Shown piece after piece: positions 32,701-37,951 of a stretch of 37,951 nucleotides of DNA; position 1 is the first letter of the stretch; every line of letters starts with the position of its first letter. The stretch is from positions 1-37,951 of the forward strand of contig VFZX01000027.1 in assembly GCA_016871015.1 (NCBI GenBank), in the 5' to 3' direction. A model generated the notes under the pieces. That model searched no databases, was not told the origin of the DNA, and saw nothing but the letters and a program-made list of their open reading frames with translations. This DNA is from Acidobacteriota bacterium. GTDB taxonomy: Bacteria > Acidobacteriota > Terriglobia > Bryobacterales > Bryobacteraceae. The position numbers were made by a program, and so were the translations under genes.

Positions 32701-33052
32701 CCACGCGGACGGACTCCGAAACAGTGCTCACCTCCAGCCGGACGTCAATGCGGGACACCGAGTTTGGTGACACAGCAATGTCGCGGGTGGAGAACTTCGC
32801 GAATCCCGCCTTGGTGACGGTGATTTCGTACACGCCGCCTGGGACGGCGGGGAATTGGAATTGCCCCGCTTCGTTGGTACGGGTCTGGCGCGTAAATCCC
32901 GTACCCGTTTGGTTCACAGCGACAGCCGCGTCGGCGATCGCGCCGCCGCTGCCATCTTGAACGGTGCCGACCATCGATCCGTAGAGCACCTGGGCTGAGG
33001 CGGCGGGCGCCACCATGCCAGCCAAAATCGAGACGAACAGCAATATGAACAT
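29708..33052 (-). CDS. Oar-like TonB-dependent outer membrane receptor
   Basis: 1114 residues, usual for acidobacterial Oar-type receptors. A signal peptide with an ASA cleavage site (residues 1-20) is followed by a carboxypeptidase-regulatory-like beta-sandwich (about 25-110; GTVQDGSGGAIADA, YEITVTKAGF) and a plug region (about 120-250; NVNGTTRQSNAVRIEGAG). The long beta-barrel ends in FRFGLRISF with the terminal aromatic residue expected for BAM-dependent insertion. The family takes up large ligands with TonB energy or acts in protein secretion in myxobacteria; the substrate here is unknown. A TATACT box lies upstream (33078-33073) and AAGGGG before the ATG. Confidence 0.93.
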   Translation of the reverse strand: MFILLFVSILAGMVAPAASAQVLYGSMVGTVQDGSGGAIADAAVAVNQTGTGFTRQTRTNEAGQFQFPAVPGGVYEITVTKAGFAKFSTRDIAVSPNSVSRIDVRLEVSTVSESVRVEAAPPALQTDRAEVRSEISVVQLSNAPLPPGRNYSHTFKVLPGFTYPRNGNGPSVDPSRAALYNVNGTTRQSNAVRIEGAGVNQIWLPHLPGYTPALESIDNVNITTNSFDAETGLAGGAAINVSIKSGTNDPHGSLFEYHNSNATKAKPFFLPAGERKPKAIFNQMGGTVGGPVLKNRLFYFGSFEGTFDRQFASRLETIPTTAIRRGDMSASPTPIYDPATGNAAGGARTPFPGNQLPASLIDPTARRIQDLLPAPTFDGLNANLFGQGSYKFNSSKIDAKLNWNAGSKLTMFARGGVQDHNFESGPLLGELVGVPFYSPASVAGPTYGTTGNMAVGATYVLSPAVILDGNFGYTAYDANSEELGLGKNIGADTLGLRGTNGTRPFEGGWPRFSVSNYTTMGAQGNGSRPFYNRDPRSQYVANATWTKGAHSVRFGFDSSFQQINHTQVEFVGALHGASGGFTFAGGPTMIQGGPASNQFNTWSAFLLGLPTALGRIKQIPNEYNVRTWMHSLYVRDQWQVNRKLTFSYGTRWELFPMPTRVGRGMENYNPVTNKMEICGTGSVPTDCGIEQSKRLFAPRVGLAWRPKEDFVVRAGYGITVDPYSLARPMRTNYPLLVVLNVNGANTFQPAGRLRDGIPLIPDPDLGNGIIDIGSQVAANSLERRYQRGYIQSWNFTLQKQLKWGFTGQAGYVATRQINQVGFRELNYAPINGGNGGRLLARQFGRTAETRLVAPIGNSHYDSLQTMLERRFSAGLHLGISYTWSKSMGICCSENSDGLAAIQIPEFQHLNRSVTNSNLPHNLTINGVWELPVGRGRRWANSGPASWLVSGWQINGIFSSVSGLPFNVSSAATSLNAPGSSQRADQVKDKVVKLGGAGRGQSFFDPFAYRPVIEARFGTAGFNSLTGPGIVNLDLGLFRKFRVTERWGVEFRAEAFNFTNTPHFANPGANASNLQLNSDGSIRNLGGYTEITALANTGRDGIDERVFRFGLRISF

Positions 33053-33072
33053 GAGCTTCCCCTTATGGACCG

Positions 33073-33110
33073 AGTATAGTCGAACGGTGTCAACTACAGG
33101 GAGCTGTCAA
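33073..33110 (-). promoter_or_regulatory. Candidate promoter/operator of the TonB receptor gene
   Basis: On the minus strand TATACT (33078-33073) lies 20 nt before the ATG and could be a -10 box. Further upstream, TTGACA occurs twice (33110-33105 and 33093-33088) with a period of 17 bp. Neither copy is at a normal 16-18 bp distance from TATACT (26 and 9 bp), so the pair may be a repeated regulator site rather than a -35 box. Confidence 0.35.
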
Positions 33111-33204
33111 TCGACGCGAAGACCTACTTCCTTCTCAACCAAAGAGGCGCGCCCGAGGATGGTCCGTCGCCGAAGTGGATATCAATAGGGCGGTCGATTT
33201 CTGC

Positions 33205-33246
33205 AGCGCTTGGGGCTCGCTCACACCGCAAGCGCTTAAGTATAGT
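33205..33246 (+). promoter_or_regulatory. Inverted repeat and -10-like box before the second DUF1549/1553 gene
   Basis: AGCGCTTG (33205-33212) and CAAGCGCT (33229-33236) form an 8-bp inverted repeat with centres 24 bp apart. TATAGT (33241-33246) follows 4 bases later and lies 19 nt before the ATG at 33266, with AGAGGAAAG in between as ribosome site. The repeat straddles the place of a -35 element, so it may be an operator. No T-run follows, so it is not a terminator. Confidence 0.35.
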
Positions 33247-33265
33247 AGAGGAAAGCACAAATTCC

Positions 33266-35833
33266 ATGAGGAACCGCCCAATGCGCCTGGCCGCCTTGAT
33301 GGCCGCGGCTGCCTTCGCAGCCCAACCTGAAGACCTGCGCTCCGGCGCGGTCCAGGTCGAGATCTTCGAGAACCTGCCCAAAGGCAGCGAGTTCAATCCC
33401 GCAGGCGATCCGGCGATGCGCTACACCGAGCCTGTATTCGCGTTCACCAACATCCCGGTGAAGTACTCCAACGAAGCGCTTGCGCTCGACCGGTCCGTCC
33501 CGTACGTCCTGCGCGCCGCCTACGAGCGTGTGCTGCCTCACGGCCAGTTGCAGTTCCGGCTGCGGGCCCGGGGCGCTGCCGTATTGATGATGGACGGCGC
33601 GGAGATCGCCCGTACCGCCGCGCAGAAGCCGAACACGTCGAGCGACGATCCGGTGCCGCCGCCGGTCGCGCGTGACGAGACCGGCCGGCGTCCCGCTCCC
33701 TATCCGCATCAGGACACCGTGGCGGAAGTCGCAGGCGACGGCAGGACGCACAAGTTCCAACTCGTGGCCGTCATCGGCGGCAAAGGTTTGATGCCAACGC
33801 CTGGTGAGCTCAGCGTCAGCTTTGGTCCGGTGAAGCAGGTGGAGCGGCTTCTGGGCCCCGATGGGTCGCCGCTCCTGGAAGACGGCGCCTGGGAAGAGCT
33901 TCTCGCCCGTTCGGAGCGCCGCCATCGCGAAGCGGACCGCGTCCGCCGCCTCGATGCAAGCAAGGAAACCGTCGCCCGCTGGCGGGAACGGCACAATGAA
34001 GTCCGTGCCTATTGGAAGGGCCGTCCGGTGGCGGTTCCCGCCCTCACGCCCGGATATCCCGCCAACAACGAGATCGACCGGTTCCTGGCGCCAAAGATGA
34101 ACGAAGCCAAGGTCCGGACCCAACCGTTGACATCGGACCTCGATTTCCTGCGCCGCGTCTCGATCGACGCCACGGGCCTGATTCCTACGGCCGCGGAAGT
34201 GCGGGAATTCCAGAAACAGCCAGCCGCTTCCCGGCGCGCGGCGACAATCGAGCGGCTGCTCAGCCATCCCGGCTGGGCCGACAACTGGGTGAGCTACTGG
34301 CAGGACGTGCTTGCCGAGAATCCAGGAATCCTCAAGCCTGATTTAAACAATACCGGCCCATTCCGTTTTTGGATCCACCAGGCGTTTCAGGACGGAGTCC
34401 CGTTTGACCGGTTCGTCACCGAATTGATCCAAATGGAAGGCTCGGCGCACCAGGGCGCCCCGGCCGGATTCGCGCAGGCGACGCTCAACGACGCTCCGAT
34501 GGCCGCCAAGGCCGACATCATCGGACAGGCGTTCCTGGGCCAGAAGCTCGGCTGCGCGCGGTGCCATGACGCGCCATTCCACCCGTTCAAGCAAAAGGAC
34601 CTGTTCAGTCTGGCGGCGATGCTCGGCGGCAAGGACATCAAGCTCCCCGCCACCAGCACGGTACCGGTGGTCGAAGGGATGCGCAAACCCGCCGTCAACA
34701 TCACGTTGAAACCCGGCGAAATGATCGCGCCGGACTGGCCATTCGCCGAACTGATCCAGCACAACGAGACTGGCGCTCTGCCCACCGATGGCAAAGTGGA
34801 ATCCCGCCGCCAGCTCGCAAGCCTGATTGTCTCCGCGCGCAACGAGCGGTTCGCCAGAGTTGTGGTGAACCGGATTTGGAAGCGCTACATGGGACTCGGC
34901 ATCGTCGAGCCGGTGGAGGATTGGTCGCGGTCGAAGGCGTCGCATCCCGAGCTGCTCCACTGGCTCGCACGCGAGTTCGTCATCAGCGGATACGATATCA
35001 AGCACGTTTCGCGCCTGATCTTCCGGTCCCACGCCTATCAGCGGCAGGCGGTGGCCAAGCTCACCGAAGCGCAGACCACGGCAGCGAGCCGCCACTTTGC
35101 GGGTCCGCTGCGGCGGCGCTTGACGGCGGAACAACTGGTCGACTCGCTCCATCTCTCCGCGGGCAAGGAATTCGAATGCGAGGAGCTGAACCTGAATCCC
35201 GCGGGTGACCGTGAGCCGCGCCAGTTCCTCAACATGGGCAAGCCGGTCCGCGCCTGGCAGATGACGGCGCTCTCCAATGAGCGCGACCGTCCGGCGCTGG
35301 CTCTCCCGATTGCGCAATCGATCGTCGACGTGCTCACCACCTACGGCTGGCGGCAGTCGCGCCAGAGCCCGTCCACCACGCGCGATGACGGCGCATCGCC
35401 GATGCAGACGCTGATCCTCGCCAACGGAGTCCTCGGCACTCGGATGATCCGGCTTTCGGATGACAGCGCATTCACGGAGTTGGCTCTGAAGGACCTGCCT
35501 CTCACCCAGCTCATCGCCGAGACGTTCCTGCGGGTGCTGTCGCGTCCGCCGGCCCCGGAAGAGCTGAAGTCGATGAAGGAACTCCTCGAGCCGTTCCACA
35601 AGGACCGCAAGGTAGCAGGCGCGGATTCGGCCTACGTGGCGCGCAAGACCGACAGCCGCGTCTCGTGGTCCAATCACTTGAGTGCCGAAGCCACCCGGAT
35701 CCGAATGGAAGAAGAGCGGAACCTGCGGATGGGCGACCAGCCAACCAAGCGGCTCCAATCCGGGTTCCGCGAGCGCTATGAGGATATGCTCTGGGCCATG
35801 GTCAACTCGCCCGAGTTCGTGATGATGCCGTAG
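33266..35833 (+). CDS. DUF1549/DUF1553 protein without N-terminal cytochrome (module B)
   Basis: 855 residues from ATG 33266; ATG 33281 is also possible and would start the signal peptide at MRLAALMAAAAFAAQ. Unlike the copy at 23.4-25.6 kb, it lacks the N-terminal PSCyt1 domain. Instead it has about 240 residues of beta-rich sequence (FRLRARGAAVLMMDG is PA14-like) and a charged helical linker. DUF1549 starts near 270 (NEIDRFLAPKM) and carries the single CxxCH, CARCHDAPFHPF (C430, C433, H434). DUF1553 follows (ARVVVNRIWKRYMGLG) and the end NSPEFVMMP is typical. An envelope redox or carbohydrate-related role is inferred from the family's company only. The DUF1501 partner starts 9 bp later. Confidence 0.9.
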   Translation: MRNRPMRLAALMAAAAFAAQPEDLRSGAVQVEIFENLPKGSEFNPAGDPAMRYTEPVFAFTNIPVKYSNEALALDRSVPYVLRAAYERVLPHGQLQFRLRARGAAVLMMDGAEIARTAAQKPNTSSDDPVPPPVARDETGRRPAPYPHQDTVAEVAGDGRTHKFQLVAVIGGKGLMPTPGELSVSFGPVKQVERLLGPDGSPLLEDGAWEELLARSERRHREADRVRRLDASKETVARWRERHNEVRAYWKGRPVAVPALTPGYPANNEIDRFLAPKMNEAKVRTQPLTSDLDFLRRVSIDATGLIPTAAEVREFQKQPAASRRAATIERLLSHPGWADNWVSYWQDVLAENPGILKPDLNNTGPFRFWIHQAFQDGVPFDRFVTELIQMEGSAHQGAPAGFAQATLNDAPMAAKADIIGQAFLGQKLGCARCHDAPFHPFKQKDLFSLAAMLGGKDIKLPATSTVPVVEGMRKPAVNITLKPGEMIAPDWPFAELIQHNETGALPTDGKVESRRQLASLIVSARNERFARVVVNRIWKRYMGLGIVEPVEDWSRSKASHPELLHWLAREFVISGYDIKHVSRLIFRSHAYQRQAVAKLTEAQTTAASRHFAGPLRRRLTAEQLVDSLHLSAGKEFECEELNLNPAGDREPRQFLNMGKPVRAWQMTALSNERDRPALALPIAQSIVDVLTTYGWRQSRQSPSTTRDDGASPMQTLILANGVLGTRMIRLSDDSAFTELALKDLPLTQLIAETFLRVLSRPPAPEELKSMKELLEPFHKDRKVAGADSAYVARKTDSRVSWSNHLSAEATRIRMEEERNLRMGDQPTKRLQSGFRERYEDMLWAMVNSPEFVMMP

Positions 35834-35837
35834 GAGG
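35832..35837 (+). promoter_or_regulatory. Strong Shine-Dalgarno deciding between two adjacent ATGs
   Basis: AGGAGG is followed by two consecutive in-frame ATG codons at 35840 and 35843. The spacing is 2 nt to the first and 5 nt to the second, so the second is the better start. Confidence 0.6.
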
Positions 35838-35842
35838 AAATG

Positions 35843-37090
35843 ATGAAACGTCGAGAATTCCTGGCGGCTTCCGCGGCATTCGCAGCCACGTCGCAACCGG
35901 TCCCGAAAGGCAAGGCGGAGGCCTGCATCTACATCTGGCTCGGCGGCGGCGCGGCCCACACCGACACGTTTGATCCGAAGGTCAAAGGGGATGGAAAGAA
36001 AAAGCCGGGGTCCTACTACGAGCCGATCGGGACGGCGATCCGGGGCGAGAAGGTCTGCGAGCATCTGAGCAAGACCGCTCCGCTGCTCGACCGGGCTGTG
36101 ATCGTGCGGTCGATCAGCCATGGGATCTCTGCGGAGCATGCGGCCGCTGCGAACCTGGTCCACACCGGGCGCTTGCCGAGCGGCACGCTGCAGTATCCCT
36201 CCATCGGCTCGATCGTCGCGCATGAAAAAGGCGCGCGCACCGAGGAGGTTCCGGCCTACGTCGTGATGGGCTATCCGAACATCATGCGCGATCCGGGTTT
36301 CCTCGGCGCCAAGTATGGCTACGTCTACCTGACGCAGACCGAGACCGGACCCACAGGGCTGATCCGCCCCCCCGATGTCGACCTCAACCGTGAGGACCGG
36401 CGTGAGACGCTTCTCGGCAAGATGCGCGACGGATACGTGAAACGCAATCCGGCGGACGAGGCGGTTGGGCAGCAGGACGCGGTCACGCGCCAGGCCTTCA
36501 AGCTTGCGGGTCCGAAGTTCCTCAACGTATTCGACCTGCAACGGGAGGCGCAGGCGTTGCGCCAGTCCTATGGGGGCGAATTCGGGCAGCGATGCCTTCT
36601 CGCGCGGCGTCTGGTGCAGTCTGGAGTCCGGTTTGTCGAGGTGTCGCACAATCTGAACTTCCTCAACGGATCCGGCTGGGACACGCACAACGAAGGACAA
36701 TTAAATCAGCATCTGTTGATCCAGGAGCTCGACAGCGCGCTCTCGACGCTGATCATCGATCTCGAGAAGAACAAGCTGCTGGACACCACGCTCATCGTTG
36801 TAGCCACGGAGTTCGGACGTCCGCCGGAGTTCGATTCGGGCGGCGGACGCGGCCACCAGTCGCTTGCCTACAGCATGGTCCTTGCGGGCGGTGGACTCAA
36901 GACGGGCCAGGTCATCGGGCGCACCGGCGAGATCGGCAAGGAGGTTGTGGAGCGGAAGATTTCCCTGCCTGATTTCCACGCGACGATTCATTGCGCGCTG
37001 GGCATCGATCCGCACAAGAATCTGTTCGCGGGTGACCGGCCGGTTCCCATCACCGACCGTGGCGAGCCCATCCGGGAGGTGTTCGCCTGA
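35843..37090 (+). CDS. DUF1501 protein with Tat-type signal (module B)
   Basis: 415 residues from ATG 35843 (416 if ATG 35840 is used). The N-terminus MKRREFLAASAAFAA is a short Tat-like signal. DUF1501 landmarks are DTFDPKVKG, GWDTHNEGQ, ATEFGRPPEF and GRGHQS, with the C-terminal DFHATIHCALGI. It lies directly after a DUF1549/1553 gene, the same pairing as at 22-25.6 kb. The two DUF1501 copies are quite different in the central part, so they are ancient paralogues rather than a recent duplication. Activity is unknown; the fold is of the alkaline phosphatase/sulfatase superfamily. Confidence 0.9.
   Translation: MKRREFLAASAAFAATSQPVPKGKAEACIYIWLGGGAAHTDTFDPKVKGDGKKKPGSYYEPIGTAIRGEKVCEHLSKTAPLLDRAVIVRSISHGISAEHAAAANLVHTGRLPSGTLQYPSIGSIVAHEKGARTEEVPAYVVMGYPNIMRDPGFLGAKYGYVYLTQTETGPTGLIRPPDVDLNREDRRETLLGKMRDGYVKRNPADEAVGQQDAVTRQAFKLAGPKFLNVFDLQREAQALRQSYGGEFGQRCLLARRLVQSGVRFVEVSHNLNFLNGSGWDTHNEGQLNQHLLIQELDSALSTLIIDLEKNKLLDTTLIVVATEFGRPPEFDSGGGRGHQSLAYSMVLAGGGLKTGQVIGRTGEIGKEVVERKISLPDFHATIHCALGIDPHKNLFAGDRPVPITDRGEPIREVFA
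37074..37079 (+). promoter_or_regulatory. Shine-Dalgarno that points to a CTG start for the NUDIX gene
   Basis: GGGAGG lies 7 nt before CTG 37087, which overlaps the DUF1501 stop codon as CTGA. No ATG, GTG or TTG in the NUDIX frame lies within reach of this site. Confidence 0.4.
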
Positions 37091-37131
37091 AGCCCAAGAA
37101 GAGCCAAAAACCGGTCGAAGAGCTGGTCCCG

Positions 37132-37617
37132 ATGGTGGACGCCCAGGACCGTGTCGTCGGGCTGGCGCCCAGGTCCCTGATCCGCGGGAACAATATCCCG
37201 CACCGCGCCACCTACATCATGGTGTACGACGTGCTGGGACGTCTGCTCGTCCAGAAGCGGACCAGCACCAAGGACATCTACCCAGGCTATTGGGATGCGT
37301 GCGCGGGCGGTGTCGTCATGGCGAATGAATCCTACGAGCAGTGCGCGTTGCGCGAACTCGAAGAGGAACTGGGAATCCGCGGGGTGGTGCTGGAATCGCT
37401 TGGCAAGTTCTACTTCGAAGAAGGCCGTGTATGGTGTGGAGTGTACCGGTGCACGTTCCATGGGATCGTGAGACTCCAGCGCGAAGAGATTCAGTGGGTC
37501 GAAGCGATGACGATTGAGGAGATCGGCGAGCGGTCCCAGCGCGAGCTGTTCACGCCGGACGGCCTCGAGGTCGTGCGGCGTTACGGAACTTATTCATCTC
37601 TCGGTCAAGCCACTTGA
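37132..37617 (+). CDS. NUDIX hydrolase (YfcD-like)
   Basis: 161 residues from ATG 37132. The NUDIX box is perfect: G-x5-E-x7-REUxEExGU, seen as GVVMANE followed by RELEEELGI, and HRATYIMVYD, LVQKRT and FYFEEGRVW match the YfcD branch, which hydrolyses nucleotide-diphosphate-type bonds (substrate unproven). This ATG cuts into the first beta-strand (ELVPMVDAQDRVVG); relatives carry about 10 more residues. A CTG at 37087, overlapping the DUF1501 stop as CTGA and preceded by GGGAGG 7 nt upstream, would restore them and give 176 residues. Its end overlaps the opposite AlkD-like fragment by 13 bases. Confidence 0.9.
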   Translation: MVDAQDRVVGLAPRSLIRGNNIPHRATYIMVYDVLGRLLVQKRTSTKDIYPGYWDACAGGVVMANESYEQCALRELEEELGIRGVVLESLGKFYFEEGRVWCGVYRCTFHGIVRLQREEIQWVEAMTIEEIGERSQRELFTPDGLEVVRRYGTYSSLGQAT

Positions 37618-37946
37618 CGCCCTTGCGGACCACTGCGCTTCCAGGCGTTGGATGACTGCGTCCAGGAGATGAGCCCGTCGGCCAGTTCAGGCTGGTTGGC
37701 GATACATGCCGCGAGCGGAATCGTGCTGATCGCGTCGCAGTGTCCCCAGTGGTTGGCGTGCTGTTCGAGCCAGTCTTCGGCACATCCGGAACTCGGCTGC
37801 CCGCATTGCCGGGTGAACTTCTCGTAGACCAGACAGGCGAGGATCCCGTCCTCGACCCTGGAGCCTTGCCGGAGTCCGGTGCAAAAGGCGCGGAGCTCCG
37901 GCGTGCGAATCGGGCCGCTCGCGAGCCTAGCCCCAATACTGTTCAC
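37605..37946 (-). CDS. Truncated AlkD-like DNA alkylation repair fragment
   Basis: 113 residues at most, starting at GTG 37946, directly after an in-frame TAA. The segments ELRAFCTGLRQ, ACLVYEKFTRQ, NHWGHCDAIS and LISWTQSSNAWKR resemble the HEAT-like repeats of AlkD-type DNA glycosylases, which excise alkylated bases. The full domain is about 220 residues, so half is missing: after NAWKR, where relatives read RAA and continue, the frame ends within 9 residues. Another frame on the same strand reads VVRKGVKWLDREM just beyond and may be a displaced remnant. A decayed gene is most likely; a sequencing indel would look the same. The identification is from a few motifs only. Confidence 0.4.
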   Translation of the reverse strand: MNSIGARLASGPIRTPELRAFCTGLRQGSRVEDGILACLVYEKFTRQCGQPSSGCAEDWLEQHANHWGHCDAISTIPLAACIANQPELADGLISWTQSSNAWKRSGPQGRQVA

Positions 37947-37951
37947 TTAAC

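Noticed and set aside
33088-33110. TTGACA copies as -35 element of the TonB receptor promoter
   Set aside because: Distances to the TATACT box are 9 and 26 bp, outside the usable range; kept only as a possible regulator site.
33205-33236. Inverted repeat as a transcription terminator
   Set aside because: No T-run follows on either strand and it lies upstream of both divergent genes.
34343-36700. 785-codon minus-strand open frame
   Set aside because: Covers parts of two well-identified plus-strand genes (DUF1549/1553 and DUF1501); no recognisable domain.

Overview
The window (about 38 kb, GC-rich, no rRNA, tRNA, CRISPR array or IS element seen) looks like chromosomal DNA of an acidobacterium, most likely of the Solibacter/Bryobacter group. 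Pointers are an ADOP-type duplicated FtsX permease, an Oar-like TonB-dependent receptor with an N-terminal carboxypeptidase-regulatory-like domain, two DUF1549/DUF1553 plus DUF1501 pairs (also common in Planctomycetes), many Tat-type exported enzymes, and a PEGA-domain Ser/Thr kinase. This placement is inferred from gene content only.

Layout. 1-1.2 kb: the 3' end of a beta-propeller/di-haem cytochrome, closed by a clear intrinsic terminator. 9.7 to 1.2 kb (minus strand): a tight five-gene unit of ADOP permease, exported six-hairpin-glycosidase-like protein, 2-keto-3-deoxygluconate kinase, PEGA Ser/Thr kinase and exported oligogalacturonate-lyase-like propeller. 9.7-13.1 kb (plus): M19 dipeptidase, thymidine kinase, a membrane-anchored coiled-coil protein and an alpha/beta-hydrolase. 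13.2-16.2 kb: Uma2-type nuclease (minus), secreted TPR protein (plus) and FG-GAP protein (minus). 16.2-21.2 kb (plus): SirB1-like transglutaminase/TPR protein, hybrid histidine kinase, an unknown four-helix membrane protein and a cyclase-family hydrolase. 21.4-26.8 kb (minus): Tat aldo/keto reductase, haem-type DUF1549/1553 protein and DUF1501 protein in one overlapping unit, then ThiS and a lone ribbon-helix-helix protein. 26.8-29.7 kb (plus): HD-GYP protein and a Tat-type enolase-superfamily enzyme. 29.7-33.1 kb (minus): large TonB receptor. 33.3-37.6 kb (plus): second DUF1549/1553 plus DUF1501 pair and a NUDIX hydrolase. The window ends in a truncated AlkD-like fragment (minus).

How it fits together. 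A recurrent theme is envelope-located handling of sugars or sugar acids: KdgK, an oligogalacturonate-lyase-like propeller, a glycosidase-like protein, an exported enolase-superfamily dehydratase/racemase, an exported aldo/keto reductase, a TonB receptor and two copies of the DUF1549/1553-DUF1501 pair. The most unusual DNA-level signal is that at least seven genes have a TANNNT hexamer 6-8 nt upstream of the start codon and no Shine-Dalgarno sequence. This suggests leaderless transcripts, including both directions of two very short (18 and 26 bp) divergent gaps.
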